This document shows, one piece after another, positions 7,669 to 16,698 of a stretch of 64,000 nt of DNA. The first letter of the stretch is position 1. Each line of letters starts with the position of its first letter. The position numbers and the translations under genes are program-made. This DNA is from an uncultured Clostridia bacterium. Lineage in GTDB: Bacteria > Bacillota > Clostridia > Christensenellales > Borkfalkiaceae. The stretch lies in contig CALVHL010000007.1 of assembly GCA_944327625.1 (NCBI GenBank), forward strand, positions 28,882-92,881. The letters are read 5' to 3'. Below the pieces are notes generated by a model. The model had not been told where the DNA came from. It was given only the letters and a program-made list of their open reading frames with translations, and did no database searches.

Positions 7669-9021
7669 TTATAGAGAGTTGGTTATTTCCTTACATTCCT
7701 GAATAATTTTCTCAATCGCGTCCTTATCTTCAAGATTTATATCGGGGCTTACGCTGCATTGCTGCGAGATAGTATATATAAGTTGCGGGTTGAGAAACTG
7801 GCTCATATTTCTATGACAATGATAGACAAGCTGGTTTACTTCAAAGCCGCTCATATCGGGTTTCCTTTTAATTGCGAGTATGTCTTTATAGGTCTGAATT
7901 TTCTCATCGTTGAGGAGGGGCGACCAGGAATTTATAAGCCCTATCATGCGGTCAACTGCCATGGAAATGCTCATAAGTATGGGTACGAAAGGCTTTTCAA
8001 AATTATTCATCTGTTTGATTTCGAAATAGCAGTTATCGCTTTCAAAGAAGTTTTCCGAAAGAAAGACGAAAGCGGAATGACAGTTTTCGTGGTTGAGCGC
8101 AGCGTGAACATTATCCTTCCAGCCATCGCTTCCGGGGGTGGAGGATGTAATGTTTTTAAAATCGAGATAATAATTTATGCCAAGTTTATCAAGGAACAGG
8201 CATATTTCATAAACCCTTGCGCTGTTGGCGGCCGTATAGCATATAAACGAAAAGGGCTTAGAGAAATCGCACTTGCTCAGATAGGGGAGAATATCGCTTC
8301 CGTCAGATTCCATGTTTTTGAGCTTGCGGAGATCTATATTGATGCACTCTGCAAGAAGTTTTATAAAATTCTCGTCAAGCTCCGTGATGGGGCGAGGGGG
8401 ATCTTCATAAGTATCTCCCGTATTCAGCCAGATGAGCTGACCGTCGCCGTTATAGACTTTGCCGATGACGAGCGGAACGGTTATTTTTTTGCCTGTCTGC
8501 GGATTAGTTATCAGGGTATCGAAAAATATTTCTTTTTCGTGCAGTTTGTCCGTGTCGCCCCAACATATTTCGCCGTCGGCAAGTAAAAAATTGCTGGTAA
8601 GTGAGGAAAATGCGTGTACTTGCTTGCAGTAGGCTGTTTTTGAATAGGGAACGTCCGTCTCTCTTTGAAAGTTGTTTACCTGATAGTTAAACATCTGCTG
8701 CAAAGTAATGTTTCTCGTCCTGCGATAAATTATGTCGTGGGTAACGATTAGCTTTTTCCCCGAATCGACGAATTCGTCAAGGCGGTCGCCTATTTTTTCT
8801 CTTTCCTTTTCGTCGGAGGAGAACTTTGTCACATCGGTCGATTGCAGCATTATTATGTCGTATTGCGAAAGATCGAATTCGTCGTGGCTGATTTGCCATA
8901 TATCTTCGATAATTTCAAATTCGCATTGCGGGCAGTAAGCGCTAACACGTTTAAGAAGGTGTCGCGAATAACTTTTTTTAAAATCAGCCCAATATAGTAT
9001 TTTCAGATTGTTATTATCCAT
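7669..9021 (-). CDS. ThuA-like domain / TIR domain fusion protein
   Basis: A 450-residue soluble two-domain protein. Residues about 5-230 have a Rossmann-like alpha/beta order with 'KILYWADF', 'YDIIMLQS', 'KKLIVTHDII' and a late 'LVIGKVYNGDGQLIWLNTGD'. This resembles ThuA/class I glutamine amidotransferase-like folds. Residues about 255-350 form a TIR domain: 'FSFICYTAANSARVYEICLF', then 'WKDNVHAALNHENCHSAFVF' and 'LSENFFESDNCYFEIKQ'. Glu334 falls where TIR NADases carry their catalytic glutamate. It starts 19 bases after the GDPD gene, on the strand opposite to all neighbours, in lower-GC DNA. TIR proteins of bacteria often cleave NAD+ or make signalling nucleotides in phage defence; that role is inferred. 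Confidence 0.75.
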   Translation of the reverse strand: MDNNNLKILYWADFKKSYSRHLLKRVSAYCPQCEFEIIEDIWQISHDEFDLSQYDIIMLQSTDVTKFSSDEKEREKIGDRLDEFVDSGKKLIVTHDIIYRRTRNITLQQMFNYQVNNFQRETDVPYSKTAYCKQVHAFSSLTSNFLLADGEICWGDTDKLHEKEIFFDTLITNPQTGKKITVPLVIGKVYNGDGQLIWLNTGDTYEDPPRPITELDENFIKLLAECINIDLRKLKNMESDGSDILPYLSKCDFSKPFSFICYTAANSARVYEICLFLDKLGINYYLDFKNITSSTPGSDGWKDNVHAALNHENCHSAFVFLSENFFESDNCYFEIKQMNNFEKPFVPILMSISMAVDRMIGLINSWSPLLNDEKIQTYKDILAIKRKPDMSGFEVNQLVYHCHRNMSQFLNPQLIYTISQQCSVSPDINLEDKDAIEKIIQECKEITNSL

Positions 9022-9040
9022 GGTATCGCCTTACCGAAAG

Positions 9041-9790
9041 TTATTTTTTGTCGGGGATAATGCGTTCAAAGATGATATTGTCGGCAATATCCTTTGCCAG
9101 TGCTTCCTTTTCCTTTGAATTTATCGTCCAGGTAAGTATTTTAAGCCCGCGTTTTTTTTGCTTTTCTACATATTTGTTTGGCAGATATATTATGTCGTAG
9201 GAAATAAAGTCTGCGTGAATAAATCTGGCAACAGTCAGCGATTTGAGGGCATATTTGACTAATTTATTTTTTGGTTTCAGGTCATAAGAACTTAAAAAAC
9301 CTGCCGAATACTTGTCTGTATGCGTCTTTAAATATTTGACTGCGGCAGGATGAAACGACTGCAAGGCGACCATATCGGGATAGGGGTAGGTTTCAAGCAA
9401 TTCAAGCAATGCGTCTGCCTGATTGTGGTCGAATACGCTTCCGAATTTCAGCTCTATGAGCAGGGGAACTTTGCCGTCGATAAGGTCAAGCAGATCTTTT
9501 AAAAGCGGAATGCGCTGCCCGTCTTTGAGGGGATAATTTTTAAGTTCTTCCGACGAAAGATTTTCAACGATTGCATTTTTGCCCGTCACTCTTTCAAGAT
9601 TGCTGTCGTGTACGACTGCGAGTTGTCCGTCGGTTGTAAGATGGACGTCAATTTCTATCGCGTAATTATTTGCTATTGCCCTTCTGAAAGCTTCCATAGA
9701 GTTTTCGGATATTTCGGGCGTGTGCAAGCCGCGGTGAGCAATGGCGATATTTATAAAGTTATCATTAAGAGCTATTTTTTCAGGCTTCAT
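9041..9790 (-). CDS. Glycerophosphodiester phosphodiesterase family protein
   Basis: A 249-residue TIM-barrel phosphodiesterase of the GDPD/UgpQ family. These enzymes hydrolyse glycerophosphodiesters, and relatives cleave other phosphodiester lipids. Catalytic landmarks are 'IAHRGLHTPEISENSMEAF' (His18 and the Glu of the EN motif), 'AIEIDVHLTTDGQLAVVHD' (metal-binding E-x-D and the second catalytic His) and 'LIELK'. No signal peptide or membrane segment is seen, so it should be cytosolic. The ATG follows AAAGAGGTT. It is the first gene of a two-gene operon with the ThuA-TIR gene. Simple lipid salvage is the default reading; a signalling or defence role depends on the partner. Confidence 0.88.
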   Translation of the reverse strand: MKPEKIALNDNFINIAIAHRGLHTPEISENSMEAFRRAIANNYAIEIDVHLTTDGQLAVVHDSNLERVTGKNAIVENLSSEELKNYPLKDGQRIPLLKDLLDLIDGKVPLLIELKFGSVFDHNQADALLELLETYPYPDMVALQSFHPAAVKYLKTHTDKYSAGFLSSYDLKPKNKLVKYALKSLTVARFIHADFISYDIIYLPNKYVEKQKKRGLKILTWTINSKEKEALAKDIADNIIFERIIPDKK

Positions 9791-9825
9791 TGCGCAATAA
9801 CCTCTTTTTTGTTGAATTTATAAGT

Positions 9826-9854
9826 ATTTTAACAGATTATGTCAGAAAAATCAA
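9826..9854 (-). promoter_or_regulatory. Promoter of the GDPD / ThuA-TIR operon
   Basis: Reading the minus strand: TTGATT (9854-9849), 17 bases, TAAAAT (9831-9826), about 36 bases before the GDPD start codon. A dedicated promoter shows the pair is a stand-alone unit. Confidence 0.7.
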
Positions 9855-10040
9855 TATTATAGATAAAATTTTGCCGATCATTGTCTTAATATCTTGTGTG
9901 CTCATAAATCGGCGGGAATTTGTCTGAACAGATAATCAGTTTATTCCGCCGACGGTAACCGTTCGGGGCGAGGCGGCGGGGTTGCGCTCTGCACCGTTTT
10001 AAATTCCGCGGGGAGGGCGAATAAAAATTGTATATGGCAC

Positions 10041-10069
10041 TTGCATTTTAATACAAGATATGGTATAAT
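10041..10069 (+). promoter_or_regulatory. Promoter of the parE-parC operon
   Basis: TTGCAT, 17 bases, TATAAT (10064-10069). The leader is about 90 bases and contains a small GCGCCG/CGGCGC hairpin near 10120. Confidence 0.75.
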
Positions 10070-10166
10070 CATACAGATATATAATGTATAAGGGGATAAT
10101 CGTCGTCTTGTCCGTGCGCGCCGCTTCGGCGCTCTCTGCGGCGTTGTCCCGATCGGGAAAATTTCA

Positions 10167-12248
10167 ATGGCTGAAAAGACTTATAACGCAAACGATCTGA
10201 AAGTACTTGAAGGGTTAGAGGCCGTCAGGGTAAGACCTGGTATGTATGTCGGCTCTACGGGCGTCAAGGGGCTTCATCATATTCTCTGGGAGATAGTCGA
10301 CAACTCAATCGACGAGGCGGCTAACGGCTATGCCGACGAGATAACCGTCACCCTTCACGAGGACGGTTCGGCTTCGGTCGAGGACAATGGCAGAGGTATG
10401 CCCACGGACATCAACACCAAGACGGGAATGTCGGGCGTCGAACTCATCTTCACCAAGCTCCACGCGGGCGGCAAGTTCGACAGCGGCAACTATGCCTTTT
10501 CGGGCGGACTGCACGGCGTGGGCGCGTCGGTCACAAACGCGCTTTCCCGTTGGCTCAAAGTCGAGGTCTATCGCGGCACCGTATTTAAGATGAGCTTCAC
10601 CTCCTCTTATGACAAGAAGCAGAAGAAGTGGCTGTGCGGCATACCCGACGGCGCAATAGTCGATACGGGCGAAAAGACCGCAAAGCGCGGCACATTCGTC
10701 CGCTTCATGCCCGACGCCGAGGTGTTTGAGACCATTGAATGGAACTATGACACGGTTGCCAAGCGCCTCAAAGAGCTGGCGTTCCTCAATAAGGGCGTAA
10801 AGATAAACTTCATAGACCTCCGCAAGCTCTACAAGACGGAGGAAGTGGCGACCGAGGACGGCGAACTCGTCCAGACCAAGGTGCAGCTCCCCGACAGAGA
10901 GCCCGTCAGCTATAAGTACGACGGCGGCCTCGTCGATTTCGTCAACTATCTCAACGACGGCAAGACCTCGCTCTATGCCAAGCCGCTCTACTATTCAGCT
11001 GTCAAGGATATACAGATAAAGGGTGCGCCCGCTGGCAAGATAAAGGTAGAGTTTGCCATTTCCCACACTAAGGACGACGATGAAAATCTCTATTCCTTCG
11101 TCAACAACATATCGACCGTCGAGGGCGGCTATCACGAGATAGGCTTCCATAACGGACTTTTAAAAGCCGTCAACGAATACGCCCGAAACAACGGCTTTTT
11201 AAAGAGCAAAGATCCCGCGTTCGTCGCCGACGACGTAAAGGAGGGGCTGACCGCCGTCCTCACCGTCCAGCTCAACAATGTCGAGTTCGAGGGACAGACC
11301 AAGACCAAGCTCGGCAATCCCGAGGCGAAAGCGCCCGTCGAGCAGGCGGTCGTTGAGGGATTAACCCAGCTCATGAACGCGCGCGGCAACAAGCCCGTAT
11401 TTGACGAAATAGCCAAGAAGGCAAAGTTTGCCGCCGACGACAGAATTAAGCACCGCGCCGAGCGCGACGTCGCAAAGGCGGCTTCCGAAAACGACGGGCT
11501 TAACCTCATCGGCAAGCTCGCGCCCTGCTCGGGCAAGAACCCCGAACTCAACGAACTGTTCATAGTCGAGGGCGATTCGGCGGGCGGCACGGCAAAGCAG
11601 GCGAGGGTGAGACAGTTCCAGTCGATACTGCCTTTGAGGGGCAAGCCGCTCAACGTGCAGAAAAAGAGCGCCTTGCAGGCTTTGCAGAACGAGGAGATCA
11701 AGACGCTCGTCTCGGCGATAGGCGCGGGCTTCAACCGCACTTTCGAGGTCGAAAAGACGCGCTATAAAAAGGTAATAATACTCTCCGATGCCGACCAGGA
11801 CGGCATGCACATTCGCTGCATACTTCTGACCTTCTTCTTCAAGTATATGCGCGACCTGATTGCGGCGGGCTACGTCTATATCGGTATGCCGCCCCTCTAC
11901 AAGGTCTATAAAAAGGACGTGGTGGAATACGCCTACGACGACAAGGAACTCGACGAAAAAATCAAGAAGGTCGGCAAGGGCTATTCCCTGCAACGCTACA
12001 AGGGACTGGGCGAGATGTCCGCCGACCAGCTGTGGGAGACGACGATGAACCCCGCGACGCGCAACCTCATTCAGGTCACGCTCGAGGACGTGTCGGAGGC
12101 GTCGAGCATGATAGAAATGCTCATGGGCGACAAGGTCGAGGGCAGAAAACAGTTCCTCGCCGAGAATGCCGACTTCAACAAGGTCGACGGCTTCATCGAA
12201 AGGGTTAATATCGAAAAGAGCGAAGGACAGAGCGGGGACGAGGTATAA
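10167..12248 (+). CDS. parE: Type IIA topoisomerase ATPase subunit (ParE/GyrB family, ParE-like)
   Basis: A 693-residue ATP-binding subunit that drives strand passage with the cleavage subunit encoded next door. The GHKL ATPase carries 'IVDNSIDEA' and 'VEDNGRGMP', then 'GGLHGVGASVTNALS'. The TOPRIM domain has 'FIVEGDSAGGTAKQARVRQF' and 'ILSDADQDGMHI', with the signature 'LPLRGKPLNVQKK'. The length and the absence of the large GyrB insertion favour topoisomerase IV, decatenating chromosomes, but gyrase cannot be excluded from sequence alone. The 3-base gap to the next start indicates coupled translation. Confidence 0.88.
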   Translation: MAEKTYNANDLKVLEGLEAVRVRPGMYVGSTGVKGLHHILWEIVDNSIDEAANGYADEITVTLHEDGSASVEDNGRGMPTDINTKTGMSGVELIFTKLHAGGKFDSGNYAFSGGLHGVGASVTNALSRWLKVEVYRGTVFKMSFTSSYDKKQKKWLCGIPDGAIVDTGEKTAKRGTFVRFMPDAEVFETIEWNYDTVAKRLKELAFLNKGVKINFIDLRKLYKTEEVATEDGELVQTKVQLPDREPVSYKYDGGLVDFVNYLNDGKTSLYAKPLYYSAVKDIQIKGAPAGKIKVEFAISHTKDDDENLYSFVNNISTVEGGYHEIGFHNGLLKAVNEYARNNGFLKSKDPAFVADDVKEGLTAVLTVQLNNVEFEGQTKTKLGNPEAKAPVEQAVVEGLTQLMNARGNKPVFDEIAKKAKFAADDRIKHRAERDVAKAASENDGLNLIGKLAPCSGKNPELNELFIVEGDSAGGTAKQARVRQFQSILPLRGKPLNVQKKSALQALQNEEIKTLVSAIGAGFNRTFEVEKTRYKKVIILSDADQDGMHIRCILLTFFFKYMRDLIAAGYVYIGMPPLYKVYKKDVVEYAYDDKELDEKIKKVGKGYSLQRYKGLGEMSADQLWETTMNPATRNLIQVTLEDVSEASSMIEMLMGDKVEGRKQFLAENADFNKVDGFIERVNIEKSEGQSGDEV

Positions 12249-12251
12249 GGT

Positions 12252-14735
12252 ATGGCAAAGAAGAATAACGGCGACAATTTCCAGACCTTCATACCCCAGG
12301 GCAAGGTGTTCACCACGCCGCTCGAAGAAGTAATGCCCCAATCCATGCTGCCCTATGCCGAGTTCGTCATTCTCGACAGAGCTCTGCCGAGGGTAGAGGA
12401 CGGGCTTAAACCCGTTCAGCGCAGAATACTCTATACCATGGCGGAAATGGGGCTTACGCCCGACAAGCCGCACAAGAAGTCGGCGAGAATAGTCGGCGAC
12501 TGCATGGGCAAATACCACCCGCACGGCGACAGCTCGGTCTACGACGCAATGGTCAGAATGGCGCAGGACTTCAATATGCGCATGACGCTCGTCAACGGTC
12601 ACGGCAACTTCGGCTCGGTCGACGGCGATCCCGCCGCGGCTATGAGGTACACCGAAGCGCGGCTTGAACCGCTCGCCTTAGAGCTCCTCCGCGATATGGA
12701 CAAGGAGACTGTGCCATTCTCGTTCAACTTCGACGACAGCCTTTTAGAGCCCGACATATTGCCGGGAAGATTTCCCAACCTTCTCGTCAACGGCGCAAAC
12801 GGCATAGCCGTAGGTCTTGCGACGAATATCCCCACGCACAACCTCGGCGAGGTCATCGACGGAGTGTGCGCATATATCGATAATCCCCGCATATCCCTCG
12901 GCGAAATGATGAAAATCATTCCCGGGCCCGACTTCTCGACGGGCGGCTTCATCATCAGGAACGAGTTGAAGCAAGCCTATGAAACGGGCAAGGGCAGGAT
13001 AACCCTGCGCGCCAGATATTCGGTCGAAATGGGCGAAAACGGCAAGAAGGAGATTATCTTCACCGAACTGCCCTACCAGACCAACAAGGCCGACCTCCTC
13101 AGAAAGATAATGATAATGAAGGAGGAGAAGAAGGACATACTTGCGGGCATCGCCGACGTCGTGGACGAGTCGGACAGAACGGGCATGCGCGCCGTCATCT
13201 ACCTCAAAAAGGACGCGGACGCGGACGCCGTGCTCGCCTATCTCTTTAAATATACCGACCTCGAATGTACTTTCGGCATCAACATGGTCGCAATCGCGGG
13301 CGGCAAGCCCCAGCAACTCGGGCTTTTGGACATTATCCGTCACTACGTCGCATATCAGCGTCAGGTCATAATCCGCCGCACCAAGTACGAACTCAAAGAG
13401 GCGGAAGCGCGCTGTCATATCCTCGAAGGCCTAATAATAGGCGTCCACAACATAGACGAGGTCATAAGGATAATCAAGACCAGCGAATCTACGCCCGTTG
13501 CGAGGACGCGCCTCATGGAGGCGTTCGCCCTTTCAGAGCGGCAGGCGCAGGCAATACTCGATTTAAGGCTGGCGCGGCTTGCCAAGCTCGAAATAAAGAA
13601 GCTCGAGGACGAGCTCCGCGAGCTGAAAAAGAAGATCGCGCGGCTCAAAGCCATACTCGCAAGCAAGGACGAGCAGATGTCGCTCGTCAAGAGCGAAATG
13701 CGCGAGATAAAGGAAAAATATCCCTGCCCGAGAAGGAGCGAAATAGTCGACAGCGCCGAGGACATAAAGGTATTCCGTCAGGACATCAAACGCGCCGCAA
13801 CCGAGTGGGTGTGCGCGATAACCGCAGGCAACAATATCCGCCTCATAGACAAAATCGAATATGACCAGAAGCACAAAAAGCCGCTCGGCGCAAACTACCG
13901 CGCCGACGGGGTGTTCAGACAGGTTGTATCCGGCAGGTCGGACGGAATACTGCTCATATTCACCAACTACGGCAACTGTCTGAGGCTCGATCTCAACGAA
14001 TACGAGGCGACGGGCTTCGGCGGCGCGGCGTTAAAGCTCAAAGACATAAACGAGGGAGTATTGCGCGGCGAAACGCCCGTCTCGCTGTTTACTTTCGTCG
14101 GCGAAGTGCCGGAGGGCGAACTGCTCTTTTATACCCGTCAGGGTACGGTCAAGCGCACGCCGTGGGCGGAATATACCGTCGGCAAGGCGACCTTCCCCGC
14201 AATCAAGCTCAAAACGGGCGATGAACTTATGGGCGTCGAACAGTTTATCGAGGACGGCGACAATACTATCTGTTTCGTCACGCGGCAGGGCATGTGCCTC
14301 AATGCCGAAAAGGACGACATTCCCACGCAGGGCAGGGTGACAGGCGGTGTAAGGGGCATACTTTTAAACGACGGCGACGAAGTGGCGTTTGCCACCCAGA
14401 TGTACGGCGAGGGCGAAATAATCGTCGTCTCGCGCGCGGGCAACGCCAAGAGGGTGGTATCCTCGCTGTTCACGCCCATGGCGAGGGGCAGAAAGGGCAT
14501 GCTCGTCATCGACAGTAAGTCGGAGGTGTTGTTCGCCGACTACGTGACCGTGCCGTATAAGCTCGGCATAGTCAGAAACGACAATACTTTCGAGGAAATC
14601 GACACCGAAGATATAAGGATTGAACCCCGACCGACGCGCGGCAGACCGCTTCAACGCGCCGCGCAGGTCACCGAAGTCATTGCGCTCAAATACCGTTCGG
14701 ACTATTCCGACGGCAATATGCAGATAAAATTTTAA
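12252..14735 (+). CDS. parC: Type IIA topoisomerase cleavage subunit (ParC/GyrA family, ParC-like)
   Basis: An 827-residue DNA-cleavage subunit. The catalytic tyrosine is Tyr133 in '[13 protein letters not shown]'. The quinolone-resistance region '[19 protein letters not shown]' keeps the serine (Ser94) and aspartate (Asp98) typical of quinolone-sensitive enzymes. A coiled-coil hairpin with '[20 protein letters not shown]' precedes a beta-propeller C-terminal domain. I do not see the GyrA-box 'QRRGGKG', which supports ParC rather than GyrA. It forms an operon with parE, 3 bases apart. Confidence in the family is near certain, in ParC versus GyrA moderate. Confidence 0.88.
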   Translation: MAKKNNGDNFQTFIPQGKVFTTPLEEVMPQSMLPYAEFVILDRALPRVEDGLKPVQRRILYTMAEMGLTPDKPHKKSARIVGDCMGKYHPHGDSSVYDAMVRMAQDFNMRMTLVNGHGNFGSVDGDPAAAMRYTEARLEPLALELLRDMDKETVPFSFNFDDSLLEPDILPGRFPNLLVNGANGIAVGLATNIPTHNLGEVIDGVCAYIDNPRISLGEMMKIIPGPDFSTGGFIIRNELKQAYETGKGRITLRARYSVEMGENGKKEIIFTELPYQTNKADLLRKIMIMKEEKKDILAGIADVVDESDRTGMRAVIYLKKDADADAVLAYLFKYTDLECTFGINMVAIAGGKPQQLGLLDIIRHYVAYQRQVIIRRTKYELKEAEARCHILEGLIIGVHNIDEVIRIIKTSESTPVARTRLMEAFALSERQAQAILDLRLARLAKLEIKKLEDELRELKKKIARLKAILASKDEQMSLVKSEMREIKEKYPCPRRSEIVDSAEDIKVFRQDIKRAATEWVCAITAGNNIRLIDKIEYDQKHKKPLGANYRADGVFRQVVSGRSDGILLIFTNYGNCLRLDLNEYEATGFGGAALKLKDINEGVLRGETPVSLFTFVGEVPEGELLFYTRQGTVKRTPWAEYTVGKATFPAIKLKTGDELMGVEQFIEDGDNTICFVTRQGMCLNAEKDDIPTQGRVTGGVRGILLNDGDEVAFATQMYGEGEIIVVSRAGNAKRVVSSLFTPMARGRKGMLVIDSKSEVLFADYVTVPYKLGIVRNDNTFEEIDTEDIRIEPRPTRGRPLQRAAQVTEVIALKYRSDYSDGNMQIKF

Positions 14736-14747
14736 CGGGAGACAATT

Positions 14748-16466
14748 ATGTTAAAAGAATGTATTGACGCGGCAATATCCCGCAACAAAGCCGATATCGT
14801 GCTCAAAAACGCAAGCTTCGTAAACGTGTTTACGGGCAGGATAGAGCAGGGCGACATAGCCATCGTCGGCGACAGAATTGTCGGCGTGGGCGACTACGAC
14901 GGCAAAGAGGAATACGACGTAAAGGGGCTTGTCGTGCTGCCCGGCTATATCGACGGTCACGTGCATATCGAGAGCTCGCAGCTCTCCCCCGAGGAGTTCG
15001 CCTCGCTCATAGTTCCCCGCGGCACGACGACGATAATCGCCGATCCGCACGAGATAACCAACGTCTGCGGAATGGCGGGCGTCGACTACATCGTCAGGGC
15101 GTCCAAAAATATTCCGCTCGACGTAAAAGTTCAGCTGCCCTCCTGCGTGCCCGCAACGCCCTTCGAGACGAGCGGCGCGGTGCTTTCGGGCAAGGATATA
15201 GAAGAGCATATCTGCGACGAGGGCGTGTTCGGTCTGGGCGAATTCATGAACTATCCCGGCGTAATCAATGCCGATCCCGACGTAATAACCAAGCTCGAAG
15301 CCGCGCACGAGGCGGGCAAGATAATCGACGGTCACGCCCCCGCAACCTCGGGCAAGGCGCTCAACGCATATCTCTGCGGCGGCATCTCGACCGATCACGA
15401 GTGCGTCTCCGTCGAGGAGATCGACGAGAAAATATCCAAGGGCATGTACGTGCATTTGCGGCACGGCTCGTCGACGCGCAACCTCGTCTCCAATTCCAAG
15501 GCGGTCAACGCGGCTAATATGCGCAGGTTTATTCTCTGCACCGACGACAGACACGCCGCAGACCTCAAAGAGAAGGGACACCTTGACGACGCGCTCAGAA
15601 AGGCCGTCGCGGGCGGGCTCGATCCCATCTGGGCGGTGACCATTGCAACCCTCAACGGCGCAGAGTGCTACTCGCTCAAAGACAGGGGCGCGATCGCGCC
15701 CATGCGCATAGCCGACCTCGTCGTCGTAGACGACCTCAAAGGCTTCAATGCAAAATACGTATTCAAGAGCGGCAGACTTGTCGCAAAGGACGGCAAGCCG
15801 CTGTTCGACACGACTTCGCGCTATCTTCCCGAAAGCGTCCTCAATACCGTCCACGTCGACAAGCTCAAAGCTGACGACTTCCGCCTCACCCTCAAGGGCA
15901 AAAAGGCGAGGGTTATGACCATACTCCCCGGCAACGTCGTCACGGGCTGCGAGATAATGGAGATTGCCTCCAAGGACGGCGACGTCGACATAGTCGGCAC
16001 GGACGTGCTCAAAATGGCGGTAGTAGAGCGGCATAAGCACACGGGCAATATCGGCAAGGGACTGCTGAAAGGCTACGGCTTCAAGGGCGGCGCTATGGGC
16101 ATAACCATATCGCACGACTCCCACAACATAATACTGCTCGGCGACGACAACGAGAGCATGGCAAAGGCGGCAAACGAACTCGCGCGGATAGGCGGCGGCA
16201 TGGTAATCGCCGACAAAAAGGCGGACAAGGTATATTCGCTGACGCTCGACATTGCGGGGCTGATGTCGTCGAGGGACGCAGACAGCCTGCAACGCGACAG
16301 CAAGGCGCTCATCGAGCGCGCCTACGCTATGGGCGTCGACAGAGAGCAGGAGGCGTTCATGTCGCTGGCATTTTTGTCGCTTGCCGTAATTCCTCAGCTC
16401 AAACTGCTCGACACGGGGCTTTTCGACGTGACGAAATTCGCCTTTACGAGCGTAGACGCAGAATGA
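14748..16466 (+). CDS. adeC: Adenine deaminase
   Basis: A 572-residue amidohydrolase converting adenine to hypoxanthine and ammonia in purine salvage. The metal-binding motif 'GYIDGHVHIESSQL' and 'IIADPHEITNVCG' mark the bacterial Ade/AdeC family. 'IIDGHAPATSGKALNAYL' and 'STDHECVS' carry further ligands. The C-terminal AdeC domain ('GNIGKGLLKGYGFKGGAMG') is complete. The ATG follows GGGAGAC. It starts 12 bases after parC and could be transcribed with it, and no purine riboswitch is visible. The gene fits with guaB and guaA elsewhere in the window. Confidence 0.95.
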   Translation: MLKECIDAAISRNKADIVLKNASFVNVFTGRIEQGDIAIVGDRIVGVGDYDGKEEYDVKGLVVLPGYIDGHVHIESSQLSPEEFASLIVPRGTTTIIADPHEITNVCGMAGVDYIVRASKNIPLDVKVQLPSCVPATPFETSGAVLSGKDIEEHICDEGVFGLGEFMNYPGVINADPDVITKLEAAHEAGKIIDGHAPATSGKALNAYLCGGISTDHECVSVEEIDEKISKGMYVHLRHGSSTRNLVSNSKAVNAANMRRFILCTDDRHAADLKEKGHLDDALRKAVAGGLDPIWAVTIATLNGAECYSLKDRGAIAPMRIADLVVVDDLKGFNAKYVFKSGRLVAKDGKPLFDTTSRYLPESVLNTVHVDKLKADDFRLTLKGKKARVMTILPGNVVTGCEIMEIASKDGDVDIVGTDVLKMAVVERHKHTGNIGKGLLKGYGFKGGAMGITISHDSHNIILLGDDNESMAKAANELARIGGGMVIADKKADKVYSLTLDIAGLMSSRDADSLQRDSKALIERAYAMGVDREQEAFMSLAFLSLAVIPQLKLLDTGLFDVTKFAFTSVDAE

Positions 16467-16490
16467 ATTTAACAGCTTGAATTTATTTAA

Positions 16491-16528
16491 CCCCGCGGGG
16501 GCTGACGGCCCTTCCGCGGGGAAATTTT
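16491..16528 (+). terminator. Terminator after adeC
   Basis: CCCCGCGG (16491-16498) pairs with CCGCGGGG (16514-16521), followed by AAATTTTT. Confidence 0.75.
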
Positions 16529-16570
16529 TGCCCGAAAATCAAAATATTGCAAATTTCTCAAAAAAAAGCT

Positions 16571-16599
16571 TTTACATAGTCGACAAAATATAGTACAAT
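16571..16599 (+). promoter_or_regulatory. secA promoter
   Basis: TTTACA, 17 bases, TACAAT (16594-16599), about 100 bases upstream of the secA start. Confidence 0.7.
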
Positions 16600-16655
16600 A
16601 ATGAATGGAATAAAATCGGGGTGTATGACTGTCTCCCGAAATATACTATCAACCG

Positions 16656-16681
16656 TCGCCCGAAAGTATCGGAACGGGCGA
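16656..16681 (+). promoter_or_regulatory. Leader hairpin just before the secA ribosome-binding site
   Basis: TCGCCCG (16656-16662) pairs with CGGGCGA (16675-16681), immediately followed by TTTTAAGGAG. It could modulate secA translation or early termination; no SecM-like ORF is evident. Confidence 0.45.
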
Positions 16682-16698
16682 AGTTTTAAGGAGTTATA

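Noticed and set aside
14751..16292. Long minus-strand frame opposite adenine deaminase
   Set aside because: Same antisense-shadow pattern; the + strand protein is a clear AdeC.
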